Source of the DNA: Ruixingdingia sedimenti
Lineage (GTDB): Bacteria > Pseudomonadota > Alphaproteobacteria > Rhodobacterales > Rhodobacteraceae
Direction: 5' to 3'
Assembly (NCBI RefSeq): GCF_031432425.1
Contig: NZ_JAVKPH010000020.1
Coordinates: 8,003-72,002 of the forward strand
DNA length: 64,000 bases
Both the position numbers and the translations under genes were made by a program. The notes under the pieces were generated by a model. The model had not been told where the DNA came from, searched no databases, and saw only the letters and a program-made list of their open reading frames with translations. Every line of letters begins with the position of its first letter. Position 1 is the first letter of the stretch. This document shows positions 16,964-25,391 of the stretch, piece after piece.

Positions 16964-17027
16964 GGCTCTCCATATCCAAGAGCCGGGCCGTCCCGGACAA
17001 TGCGCCAAGGCCGGGGTCGTCCCCGGC
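16964..17027 (-). ncRNA. Guanidine-II (mini-ykkC) riboswitch controlling the guanidinium exporter
   Basis: Read on the minus strand, two hairpins with ACGR loops occur in order. P1 is GCCGGGG-ACGA-CCCCGGC (17027-17010); P2 is CCGGG-ACGG-CCCGG (16996-16983); 13 bases separate them. Two such hairpins are the defining structure of guanidine-II riboswitches, in which the two loops dock and bind guanidinium. After P2, GGCTCT (16984-16979) can pair with AGAGCC (16969-16964), which contains most of the ribosome site GGAGAG. That pairing uses two bases of the P2 stem, so P2 formation with ligand should free the ribosome site: translational ON control. This hairpin geometry is seen directly; the mechanism is inferred from the class. 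Confidence 0.9.
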
Positions 17028-17114
17028 GGGGAAAGGGTAGCACGCATGGCCGCCGGGACAAGCCCCCGGCCTGCGGATCCTGCGCCCTTCGCCCGGCGGC
17101 GGTGCGGGGGGAAA

Positions 17115-17235
17115 GGGCGGTGGCCTCCGGCGGGGATATTCAAGTCCAGCCTGAAGGTGGGGGGGCGCCCTAGCGCGGAAGGCGGCGCGGCTTCATCTTG
17201 CCGAAAATACTCCCGCGCGGAGCGCCCCCGGCAGA
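17115..17235. repeat. Dispersed intergenic repeat, copy A
   Basis: Two blocks occur between gatB and gdx: GGGCGGTGGCCTCCGGCGGG followed by GATATT (17115-17140), and GCGGCTTCATCTT...AAATACTCCCGCGCGG (17187-17220). The same two blocks in the same order and spacing occur at 32581-32690, between kynU and kynA, and related sequences lie near 45966 and 51038. Confidence 0.7.
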
Positions 17236-17272
17236 AGCCGCCGGGCGCCCGCGCCGGGGGTGGGCGCCGGGG

Positions 17273-18784
17273 TCAGAGCCCCAGTTTCTGCGCCACCATC
17301 CGGTTCACCACCGCCGGGTCGGCCTTGCCGCCTGTGGCCTTCAGCACCTGCCCGGTGAACCAGCCGGCGAGTTTCGCGTTGACGCGCGCCTTTTCCACCT
17401 GCGCGGGGTTGGCGGCGATCAGCCCGTCCAGCGCCTTTTCGATCTCGGCGGTGTCGGTCACGGCCTTCATCCCGCGCGCGGCCGCGACCTCGGCGGGGTC
17501 GCCGCCTTCGGTCCACAGGATCTCGAACAGCTCTTTCGCCATCTTCGACGTGATCTCGCCCCCGGCCAGCAGGTCGAGCATCCCGCCAAGCTGCGCCGCC
17601 GACACCGGCGTTTCCGCGATGGTCAGCCCTTCCTTGTTCAGGCGGCCGAAAAGTTCGTTGATGACCCAGTTCGCCGCCTGCTTGCCGTCGCGCCCCGCGG
17701 CCACCGATTCGAAGAAGGCGGCGGCGTCCAGTTCGGTGGTCAGCACGTTGGCGTCATAGTCGGTCAGGCCGAAATCCGCCATGAAGCGGGCCTTCTTGGC
17801 ATCCGGCAGTTCCGGCATCGACGCGGCGATGTCATCGACCCAGCCCTGTTCGATTTCCAGCGGCAGCAGGTCGGGGCAGGGGAAATAGCGGTAGTCGTGC
17901 GCCTCCTCCTTGCTGCGCATCGACCGCGTTTCGCCCTTGTCGGGATCGTAGAGGCGGGTTTCCTGATCCACCTTGCCGCCGTCTTCCAGAATGGCGATCT
18001 GGCGCCGGGCCTCGTATTCGATGGCCTGTTGGATGAAGCGCATGGAGTTCATGTTCTTGATCTCGCACCGCGTGCCGAGATGGCCGAAATCCTGCGTTTC
18101 CTGATAGCGTTCATAAGCGCCGGGCGGGCAGACAGAGACGTTGACGTCGGCGCGCAGGTTGCCGTTCTGCATGTTGCCGTCGCAGGTGCCTAAGTAACGC
18201 AGGATCTGGCGCAGCTTGGCGACATAGGCCGCAGCTTCCTCCGGCCCGCGCAGGTCGGGGCGGCTGACGATTTCCATCAGCGCCACGCCGGTGCGGTTGA
18301 AATCCACGAAGGACATCGCCGGGTCCATGTCGTGGATCGACTTGCCGGCGTCCTGTTCCAGGTGGATGCGCTCGATCCGCACGCGGCGCGCCACGCCGGG
18401 GGCCATTTCCACGATCACCTCGCCCTCGCCCACGATGGGGTGGTAAAGCTGGCTGATCTGATAGCCCTGCGGCAGGTCGGGGTAGAAATAGTTCTTGCGG
18501 TCGAAGGCGGACATCAGGTTGATCCGTGCCTTGAGGCCGAGGCCCGTGCGCACCGCCTGTTCCACGCAGAATTCGTTGATCACCGGCAGCATGCCGGGCA
18601 TCGCGGCATCCACGAAGGACACGTTGGCATTGGGTTCGGCGCCGAAGGCGGTCGAGGCGCCCGAGAACAGTTTCGCGTTCGAGGCGACCTGGGCGTGGAT
18701 TTCCATCCCGATCACCAGTTCCCAGTCGGCCTTGGCCCCGGCGATGACCCTGGGCTTGGGGGCGGTATAGGTCAGATCGAGCAT
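17273..18784 (-). CDS. gatB: Asp-tRNA(Asn)/Glu-tRNA(Gln) amidotransferase subunit B
   Basis: 503 residues, full length. GatB phosphorylates the misacylated tRNA carboxylate and receives ammonia from GatA. The GatB signature is present: WELVIGMEIHAQVASNAKLF, FVDAAMPGMLPVINE, RKNYFYPDLPQGYQISQ and the HDYRYFPCPDLLPLEI segment. The C-terminal YqeY-like tRNA-binding domain ends in KADPAVVNRMVAQKLG. The start at 18784 gives MLDLTYTAPKPRVIAG. gatA and gatC are not in the window, as is common in this order. Confidence 0.96.
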   Translation of the reverse strand: MLDLTYTAPKPRVIAGAKADWELVIGMEIHAQVASNAKLFSGASTAFGAEPNANVSFVDAAMPGMLPVINEFCVEQAVRTGLGLKARINLMSAFDRKNYFYPDLPQGYQISQLYHPIVGEGEVIVEMAPGVARRVRIERIHLEQDAGKSIHDMDPAMSFVDFNRTGVALMEIVSRPDLRGPEEAAAYVAKLRQILRYLGTCDGNMQNGNLRADVNVSVCPPGAYERYQETQDFGHLGTRCEIKNMNSMRFIQQAIEYEARRQIAILEDGGKVDQETRLYDPDKGETRSMRSKEEAHDYRYFPCPDLLPLEIEQGWVDDIAASMPELPDAKKARFMADFGLTDYDANVLTTELDAAAFFESVAAGRDGKQAANWVINELFGRLNKEGLTIAETPVSAAQLGGMLDLLAGGEITSKMAKELFEILWTEGGDPAEVAAARGMKAVTDTAEIEKALDGLIAANPAQVEKARVNAKLAGWFTGQVLKATGGKADPAVVNRMVAQKLGL

Positions 18785-18959
18785 CGGACACCTCGCTTGG
18801 ATCGCGTTCGCGGATATGCCAGCCCCGCGGGCGCAGCGCAAGGCCGCCCGCCCCCGCGCGGGATTCCGCCGAAGGATTCACGCGATTGTTGCAGCATGTT
18901 GCCGCTATGGGCAAGTTGCGCGCGCCGGCCAGCGGGGCCGGTGCAGCGGAGACGGTCGG

Positions 18960-19550
18960 ATGGCAACCTGGATGCGGCGCCTTGCACTCGCGATGGTCAC
19001 GGTCTTGCCGATGGCCTGTACGATGGCCCCGGGGGCGACGCGCGACCAGGTTCCGGTGATGCGGTGGGACCACCGGCCGGAGGCAGAGATCTGGACCACC
19101 CGGGCGCTCGCGTCGGTCGAACGCCATGACGACGACCTGACCGAACTGGTGCCCGCCGACATCGCCGCATGGTGCCCGGGCTATGTGAAGGCGGACGAAA
19201 CCGACCGGCGGGCGTTCTGGGTCGGCATCCTGTCGGCGCTGGCCAAGCATGAAAGCACGTGGAACCCGGCGGCCTCTGGCGGTGGCGGGCGCTGGATCGG
19301 GCTGACGCAGATCGCGCCGGGGACGGCGCGGGCCTTCGGCTGCGAGGCGACCTCGGCGGGGGCGCTGAAGGATGGCGGGGCGAACCTGTCCTGCGCGGTG
19401 CGGATCGCGGCGGTGCAGGTGGGGCGCGACGGGCTGGTGGCCGGGAACGGCAGGCAGGGCCTGGGCCGCGACTGGGCGCCCTTCCGCAGCGCCGACAAGC
19501 GCGCCGAGATGGCGGCCTGGACCCGGGGGCAAAGCTACTGTCAGGGCTGA
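18960..19550 (+). CDS. Lytic transglycosylase-like lysozyme-fold (SLT) protein
   Basis: 196 residues with an N-terminal export signal, MATWMRRLALAMVTVLPM, then ACTMAP; the Cys could be a lipidation site, although the lipobox is imperfect. The SLT-like core is ILSALAKHESTWNPAASGGG, with the catalytic-type Glu in KHESTWNP, then IGLTQIAPGTARAFGC and NLSCAVRIAA. These fit a goose-lysozyme/SLT transglycosylase acting on peptidoglycan in the periplasm. The ATG at 18960 follows GGAGACGG. It is divergent from gatB. Family is likely; enzymatic activity is inferred. Confidence 0.78.
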   Translation: MATWMRRLALAMVTVLPMACTMAPGATRDQVPVMRWDHRPEAEIWTTRALASVERHDDDLTELVPADIAAWCPGYVKADETDRRAFWVGILSALAKHESTWNPAASGGGGRWIGLTQIAPGTARAFGCEATSAGALKDGGANLSCAVRIAAVQVGRDGLVAGNGRQGLGRDWAPFRSADKRAEMAAWTRGQSYCQG

Positions 19551-19605
19551 GGCAGGGCGGGCAGACCCCCGCCCTGTGGGGCCGCGCCGTTGTGCAGGGC
19601 GGGAT

Positions 19606-22197
19606 TTATCCCGCGGCGCCGGCGGCCGCGTCGATCCCCGCCAGCATCCGCCCCGCCATTTCCGTCATGTCGCGCGACAGGCCCGGCACCGCGAGGATCC
19701 GCGCCAGTTCCGCCCCGATCAGGCCGCGCCGGTCGGCGTCATAGCGGGTGGCGGTGTCGAAGGCGGTGGACATCCGCGCCGCCGTCTGCGGGTTCAGCGG
19801 GTCGAGCCGGATCAGCCAGTCCGCCACCAGCCGGTAGCCCGCGCCATCGGCACGGTGGAACCCGGCATGGTTGCCCGAAAACGCCCCGATCACCGCGCGG
19901 AAGCGGTTGGGGTTCTTCCAGTCGAAGGCCGGATGCGCGGTCAGGCCCGCCACCAGTTCCGCCGCCCCCGCGGGTGCCGCCAGCGCGGACTGGAGCGAGA
20001 ACCACTTGTCCATCACCAGCCGGTCATGGCCCCACTGGCGGGCGAAGGCGGCCAGTTCCGCGTCCGCGCGCCCGGCCTCGATCAGGCAGGCGAGTGCGCC
20101 GGTCTGGTCGGTCATGTTGTCGGCGGCGGCATAGGCGCGGGCGGCGCGGGTGCCCCCGTCGATCCGCGTCATCAGCGCCAGCACCGCCAGCCGCAGCGCC
20201 CGTGCGCCCGCCGCCCGCGCATCGGGCGTATAGGGGCCGGGCAGGGCCAGCGCCTCGTAAAGCCCCGGCAGATGCGGCGCCAGATGCTGGGCCAGCCGGT
20301 CGCCCAACCGCTTGCGCGCGGCATGGATGCGGTCGGGGTCCGGCGTCAGCCCCGCGGTGTGGAGCGTCTGCGCCATGTCGTCCTCGCCCGGCAGCCGCAG
20401 GCAGAGCGCGCGGAAGGCGGGGTCGAGCGTTTCGTCCAGCAGCACCCGTTCCACCGCCGCCAGCCAGTCGGGGCCCGGCGCGGCATTGTCCGTCACCATC
20501 CGCGCCAGCACCTGTTTCGCCAGCGCCCGCCCGGCTTCCCACCGGTTGAAGGTGTCGGTGTCATGCGCCAGCAGGAAGGCGCGTTCGGCATCCGTCCGGT
20601 CGTGGTCGAGGATCACGGGGGCGGAAAAACCCCGCAGGATCGACGGCACGGGCCGCGCCGCCAGCCCCTCGAACCGGAAGCTCTGCCGCGCCCCGGTCAG
20701 TTCCAGCACGGTGGTCGGCACCACCTCGTCCCCGTTGGGGTTCAGCAGGCCCACCGCCACCGGGATCGGCACCGGATGCTTCACCGGCTGGCCGGGGGTG
20801 GGGGGCGTCGCCTGTTCCAGCGTCAGGGTATAGGTGCCGCCATCCCAGTCCTCTGCCACCGTCACGCGCGGGGTGCCCGCCTGCGTGTACCAGCGGTGGA
20901 ACTGCGACAGGTCGCGGCCCGTCGCATCCTCGAACACCTTCAGCCAGTCCTCGATCGTCGCCGCCTGTCCGTCATGGCGTGCGAAATAGAGGTCGAGCGC
21001 GTTTGCATAGCCCTCGGCCCCCACCAGACGGCGCAGCATGCCGATCAGTTCCGCGCCCTTTTCATAGACGGTGGCGGTGTAGAAATTGTTGATCTCGACA
21101 TAGCTGCCGGGCCGCACCGGATGGGCGAGCGGCCCCGCATCCTCGCGGAACTGGCGCGCGCGCAGCAACAGCACGTCCTCGATCCGCTTCACCGCATGGG
21201 ACCGCATGTCGCCGGTGAACTGCTGGTCGCGGAACACCGTCAGCCCCTCTTTCAGGCACAGCTGGAACCAGTCGCGGCAGGTGATGCGGTTGCCGGTCCA
21301 GTTGTGGAAATATTCATGCGCGATGATCGCCTCGATCCGGGCGAAGTCGTCGTCGGTCGCGGTCTCTGGGCTGGCGAGGACGTAGCGGGAGTTGAAAATG
21401 TTCAATCCCTTGTTCTCCATCGCGCCCATGTTGAAGTCGTCGACGGCCACGATGTTGAAAATGTCCAGGTCGTATTCGCGCCCGTACACCTCTTCGTCCC
21501 ACCGCATGGACCGGATCAGCGATTCCATCGCCCAGTCGCACCGCCCTTCGTCGCCCGGGCGGACCCAGACGGCCAGCGCCACCTTGCGCCCCGACCGGGT
21601 GGTGAACTGCCCGCGATGCGCGCGCAGGTCGCCCGCCACCAGCGCGAACAGATAGGCGGGCTTGGGCCAGGGGTCGTCCCATTCGGCCCAACCCGGGCCT
21701 TGCGCCACAAGATTGCCGTTCGACAGCAGCACCGGCAGGCCGGATTCGACGCGCACCCGGAAGGGGGCCATGACATCGGGCCGGTCGGGGTAGAAGGTGA
21801 TCTTGCGGAAGCCCTCGGCCTCGCATTGCGTGCAATACATGCCGTTCGACATGTAGAGCCCTTCCAGCGCGGTGTTGCCTTCGGGGGCGATCTCCACCTC
21901 CGTTTCCAGGGTGAAGGGGCCTTGGGGCAGGGCCGCGGCGGGGATGGTCAGGCCGGTGGCATCGGGGGTGACATCCAGCGCCACGCCCCCGATGGCGGCG
22001 CGGATCAGGCGCAGCCCCTCGCCATCCAGCCGCAGGTCGTGCCGCCCGGGGCGCGCCGGGTTGGGGGCCAGGTCCAGCCGCGCCGCGACGCGGGTCGCCC
22101 GCGGGGCCAGCCGGAAGGTCAGCGCGACGGCGCGGACAAGCCACGGCCAGGGCTGATAATCGGACAGGTACTGGACCTGCGGCGCTGCATCCTGCAT
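19606..22197 (-). CDS. pepN: Aminopeptidase N (M1)
   Basis: 863 residues, standard for proteobacterial PepN. The exopeptidase motif MGAMENKGLNIF and the zinc site HEYFHNWTGNR with the downstream glutamate in LKEGLTVFRDQQF are intact. The N-terminal beta domain and the long C-terminal helical domain (from about residue 550) are present. It is the main broad-specificity cytosolic aminopeptidase. The ATG at 22197 follows AAGGAGGTTCCG. A 57-bp spacer separates it from nnrS upstream on the same strand. Confidence 0.97.
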   Translation of the reverse strand: MQDAAPQVQYLSDYQPWPWLVRAVALTFRLAPRATRVAARLDLAPNPARPGRHDLRLDGEGLRLIRAAIGGVALDVTPDATGLTIPAAALPQGPFTLETEVEIAPEGNTALEGLYMSNGMYCTQCEAEGFRKITFYPDRPDVMAPFRVRVESGLPVLLSNGNLVAQGPGWAEWDDPWPKPAYLFALVAGDLRAHRGQFTTRSGRKVALAVWVRPGDEGRCDWAMESLIRSMRWDEEVYGREYDLDIFNIVAVDDFNMGAMENKGLNIFNSRYVLASPETATDDDFARIEAIIAHEYFHNWTGNRITCRDWFQLCLKEGLTVFRDQQFTGDMRSHAVKRIEDVLLLRARQFREDAGPLAHPVRPGSYVEINNFYTATVYEKGAELIGMLRRLVGAEGYANALDLYFARHDGQAATIEDWLKVFEDATGRDLSQFHRWYTQAGTPRVTVAEDWDGGTYTLTLEQATPPTPGQPVKHPVPIPVAVGLLNPNGDEVVPTTVLELTGARQSFRFEGLAARPVPSILRGFSAPVILDHDRTDAERAFLLAHDTDTFNRWEAGRALAKQVLARMVTDNAAPGPDWLAAVERVLLDETLDPAFRALCLRLPGEDDMAQTLHTAGLTPDPDRIHAARKRLGDRLAQHLAPHLPGLYEALALPGPYTPDARAAGARALRLAVLALMTRIDGGTRAARAYAAADNMTDQTGALACLIEAGRADAELAAFARQWGHDRLVMDKWFSLQSALAAPAGAAELVAGLTAHPAFDWKNPNRFRAVIGAFSGNHAGFHRADGAGYRLVADWLIRLDPLNPQTAARMSTAFDTATRYDADRRGLIGAELARILAVPGLSRDMTEMAGRMLAGIDAAAGAAG

Positions 22198-22254
22198 CGG
22201 AACCTCCTTGCCTGGCCCCGACCATCGCGCCGGGCGCGGGCGGCTGCAAGGGGG

Positions 22255-23463
22255 TCAGGCGCGGCGCATGGCCTGTTTGCGCGCCGCGCGGGGCAGCAGG
22301 AGGATCGGCGCATAGATCACCGCGAAGCCGCCGAAGGCCAGCAGCCAGAATCCCGCCGACAGGTGCAAAAGCCAGACCTCTGCCGGCATCAGGCCGGAGG
22401 CGAAGCGCGTCACCACCGCCAGCGCCAGCGCCACATAGCAGGCCGCGACCCAGGGCCCGGCGTGCAGCGGCCGCCCGGCGTGGCCGAGGCTCGCCCGCGT
22501 CATCACCGCCAGCGTCATCAGCCCGATGGCGCCCGCCAGCCACACATGCCGCGCGCCCGCCTGCGGCAGCCAGTCCACCGCCGCCGCCGCGACCGAAAGA
22601 AAGCCGAGCGCGTAGAAGGCATAGGCGAGATGCAGCACCCAGAGCAGCGGCTCCGCCCCCGTCTGGCCGCCCTGCCAGCGCGACAGCCGCCACAGTTGCG
22701 CCAGCCCCGCCAGCCCGCACAGCGCCGCCGTCAGCGGATGAAGGGGCAGCGCGACAAACCCCGCCAGCGCCAGCCCCGTCAGCGCCATCACCGCCCCGTC
22801 CGCCCGCCCGAAGGGCACCGGCAGCCGCGTGGCGCGCCGCTGCGCCAGCCAGTTGCGGGTGAAGCTGGGGATGATCCGCCCGCCGATGAGCCCGATCAGC
22901 ATCAGCACCGCCGCCAGCCCGAACCGCAGGCCGAAACCGTCCGAGGCCACATCGCCCCGCCAAGACTCGGCATGGAACACTGCGTTCGCCAGCAGGAACA
23001 GCAGCAAAAGCCCCAGCACCGGCAGGTTGCGCCAGTTCTTTCCGGCCACGATTTCCCGCCCCAGAAACAGCGCCAGCGCCACCATCATCGCCAGATCCGC
23101 CACCAGCACCAGCCAAGAGGGCAGCAACGCGCCGAAGGCCACCGCCAGCCTTCCTGCCAGCCACAGCGCCGCCAGCCCGCCGAGCCGCCAACCCACCACC
23201 GGCAGCCGCCCGGTCCAGTTCGGCACCGCCGTCAGCAGGAACCCGGCGATCACCGCGCTGGTGTATCCAAAGACGAATTCATGCGCGTGCCAGGCGACCG
23301 GATCGAACCCGGTGGGCAGCGCCAGATGCCCGGTCAGCATCGGCAGCCACAGCAGCATCGCCACCACGGCCCAGGCCCCGGCCATGAAAAAGAAGGGCCG
23401 GAAGCCGAAGCTCAGCACCGCCGGGCCGGTCCAGCCGCGGATCAGTTCTGCCGACGTGCTCAT
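22255..23463 (-). CDS. nnrS: NnrS-family heme/copper membrane protein
   Basis: 402 residues with about 12 hydrophobic helices. The NnrS landmarks are FGFRPFFFMAGAWA near the N-terminus, WHAHEFVFGYTSAVIAGF with metal-binding histidines, RIIPSFTRN, and HAGRPLHAGP. NnrS is induced by nitric oxide and protects against NO stress. The first base of its ATG lies in the end of the truncated hemoglobin gene (ATGA overlap), so the two are translated together. It is followed by pepN, which is probably separate. Confidence 0.93.
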   Translation of the reverse strand: MSTSAELIRGWTGPAVLSFGFRPFFFMAGAWAVVAMLLWLPMLTGHLALPTGFDPVAWHAHEFVFGYTSAVIAGFLLTAVPNWTGRLPVVGWRLGGLAALWLAGRLAVAFGALLPSWLVLVADLAMMVALALFLGREIVAGKNWRNLPVLGLLLLFLLANAVFHAESWRGDVASDGFGLRFGLAAVLMLIGLIGGRIIPSFTRNWLAQRRATRLPVPFGRADGAVMALTGLALAGFVALPLHPLTAALCGLAGLAQLWRLSRWQGGQTGAEPLLWVLHLAYAFYALGFLSVAAAAVDWLPQAGARHVWLAGAIGLMTLAVMTRASLGHAGRPLHAGPWVAACYVALALAVVTRFASGLMPAEVWLLHLSAGFWLLAFGGFAVIYAPILLLPRAARKQAMRRA

Positions 23464-23918
23464 GCCCCCGCCCCCCGGCGATAGAGCGCGGGCATGCCGC
23501 CCGCCGCATCCTTGATCGCCATGTCGAGCGACCGCGCGATGCGTTCGGCCCGCACGATCAGGTAGTCCGCGCCCTCGGGCGTGCAGGTTTCGTGCGCGGT
23601 TTCGCGGAACAGCGCCAGCCAGCGTTCGAAATGCGCCCAGTCCACCGGCAGCCCCATATGCGCCGGCACCGGCGCGCCGTGATAGCGCCCCGTCATCAGC
23701 GCGACCGAGGACCAGAAATCCACCATCCGGTCCAGATGGGGGCCCCAGTCGTGGATGCGTTCGGCGAAGATCGGGCCCAGAACGGCATCCGCGCGGATCC
23801 TGGCGTAGAAATTATGGACCAGCGCGGCGATGAGCGCCTCGTCCAGCCCGGTTTCGGCCATCAGCGCGGCGGTCTGCCGGGGGCGGGCGGAACGGATCGG
23901 GGGCAGGGGTTCGGACAT
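23460..23918 (-). CDS. Group III truncated hemoglobin
   Basis: 152 residues. The 2-on-2 globin core is readable: ALVHNFYARIRADAVLGPIF, then MVDFWSSVALMTGRYHGAPV, and PVDWAHFERWLALFRET, which carries the proximal His. Group III proteins (Ctb/TrHbIII) bind NO and oxygen and often sit beside NO-response genes. Here it is coupled to nnrS through a four-base overlap. A candidate NsrR-type site lies 20-34 bases upstream of the ATG. Function in NO detoxification is inferred from family and neighbour. Confidence 0.92.
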   Translation of the reverse strand: MSEPLPPIRSARPRQTAALMAETGLDEALIAALVHNFYARIRADAVLGPIFAERIHDWGPHLDRMVDFWSSVALMTGRYHGAPVPAHMGLPVDWAHFERWLALFRETAHETCTPEGADYLIVRAERIARSLDMAIKDAAGGMPALYRRGAGA

Positions 23919-23937
23919 GGAGGAACCGGGATCAATT

Positions 23938-23952
23938 GGTATCTGTAATGCA
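23938..23952 (-). promoter_or_regulatory. Possible NsrR-type operator upstream of hemoglobin-nnrS
   Basis: On the minus strand the sequence TGCATTACAGATACC matches 12 of 15 positions of the NsrR-like pattern TGYATTTNAAATRCA. It lies 20-34 bases before the hemoglobin ATG, in the 132-bp gap to the divergent photolyase-family gene. NsrR is the usual NO sensor of such genes. One half-site is weaker, so this is tentative. Confidence 0.4.
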
Positions 23953-24050
23953 CATTAGCACCCCGCAACGCCCGCCGCATCCCCCGCCGGGGTGCCGGAT
24001 GGTCGCAGGGGGGCTTGCCTGCGGCGCGGCCGGCGCTACAAGTTTGTTCC

Positions 24051-25331
24051 ATGAATGTTCTTGTCTGGTTCAGGCGCGACCTGCGGGTGGCGGACCACCC
24101 GGCGCTGGCCCTTGCGGCCGGCCTCGGGGCGGTGTTGCCGCTTTATATCGTGGACCCTGCCGACTGGGCGGCGGCAGAGGCTTCGGCCCGGCAATGGGCC
24201 TTCGTGGCCGAATCGCTGGCGGATCTGCAGGGGGCGCTGGCGGGGCTCGGGGCGCCGCTGGTGGTGCGCGTGGGTCCGCCGGCAGAGGTGCTGGCCCGGC
24301 TTTGCCGCGCGCACCGGATCACGCGGATCGTCTGCCATGCGGGCCCGGGGGATGCGGGGCTGGCGGCCTGGGCGCGGGCGCAGGGGATCGGGTGGGAGGC
24401 GCTGCCCCCGCCCGCCCCCGGCGCCGCGCCGCTGCTCCCGCCCGGCGCGCTGACCCCCGTGACGGGCGTCGCGCCGGGGCTGATCCCGGTGGCGCGGGCG
24501 CTGCGGCTGGCCGACGACCGCTGCGCCCACCGGCAGGCCGGGGGGCGGGCGCAGGGGCTGGCGCTGCTGGACAGTTTCCTTGCCGCCCGGGGCGAGGGCT
24601 ATGGCCTGCCCGCCGCGCCGATGGTGGCGGAACGCGCGTCCTCGCGCCTGTCGCCGCATCTGACCCATGGCACGCTGTCGCCGGCAGAGGTCGCGGCGGC
24701 GGTGGCGGTGCGGGTGGCCGAACGCCCCGGCGGGCGCTGGCCGGTGGCGCTGCGCGCCTTTCGCGCGCGGCTGGACCAGCGGACCCAAGCCCCGGCCATG
24801 ATGCCCGAAGGCCCCGCCACCCCCCATCTGGCGGCTTTTGCGGCGGGCGAAACCGGGTTGCCCTTCGTGGATGCCTGCCTGCGCTATCTGCGCGCCACCG
24901 GCTGGCTGGACGACCGGCTGCGGGCGATGCTGGCGGGGGTCGCCTGCCGGCATCTGGGGATCGGCGCGGGGCCTGCGGGGACGGTGCTGGCCCGCGCCTT
25001 CACCGATTACGACCCCGCCATCCACTGGCCGCAGATGCAGCGTATCGCCGCCGGGCAGGGCGCGCGGGCGGGTCATCCGGTGCGGCTGGGCCAGACCTGC
25101 GACCCCGAGGGCGCCTTCCTGCGCCGCTGGCTGCCGGAACTTGACGCGGTGCCCGATGCCTTCCTGCACACCCCCTGGCGCTGGCGCGGTGCGCCCGGGG
25201 TGCTGGGCCGCCGCTACCCCGAACCGCTGGTGGACCCGGCCGTCCCCCTGCCACGCCCGCCCGCCGCCGCCCCCCGCCGCGCCCCAAGGCCGCGCCCCGT
25301 GCCTGCGGGGCAACTCTGCCTCGACCTCTGA
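24051..25331 (+). CDS. Photolyase/cryptochrome family protein
   Basis: 426 residues. The N-terminal photolyase alpha/beta domain starts MNVLVWFRRDLRVADHPAL. The FAD domain has SRLSPHLTHGTLSPAEV, LPFVDACLRYLRATGWLDD and RAMLAGVACRHL. Where classical CPD photolyases have an A-x-N-N-x-x-x-W-Q-W segment, this protein has DYDPAIHWPQMQRIAA followed by CDPEGAFLRRWLPEL. That HxPQ-type variant defines a separate photolyase-like branch. Whether it repairs DNA or senses light cannot be told. The C-terminal 35 residues are a Pro/Arg-rich tail. It is divergent from the hemoglobin gene. Confidence 0.85.
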   Translation: MNVLVWFRRDLRVADHPALALAAGLGAVLPLYIVDPADWAAAEASARQWAFVAESLADLQGALAGLGAPLVVRVGPPAEVLARLCRAHRITRIVCHAGPGDAGLAAWARAQGIGWEALPPPAPGAAPLLPPGALTPVTGVAPGLIPVARALRLADDRCAHRQAGGRAQGLALLDSFLAARGEGYGLPAAPMVAERASSRLSPHLTHGTLSPAEVAAAVAVRVAERPGGRWPVALRAFRARLDQRTQAPAMMPEGPATPHLAAFAAGETGLPFVDACLRYLRATGWLDDRLRAMLAGVACRHLGIGAGPAGTVLARAFTDYDPAIHWPQMQRIAAGQGARAGHPVRLGQTCDPEGAFLRRWLPELDAVPDAFLHTPWRWRGAPGVLGRRYPEPLVDPAVPLPRPPAAAPRRAPRPRPVPAGQLCLDL

Positions 25332-25391
25332 GGTTGCCGTCGCGGGGGCAAGCGCCTAGCCTGCGCCCGGCACTGACGATAGGAGACGGGG

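Noticed and set aside
23919..24050. FNR/Dnr-type box upstream of the hemoglobin gene
   Set aside because: A single TTGAT-like half-site is present but no matching ATCAA at the right distance.
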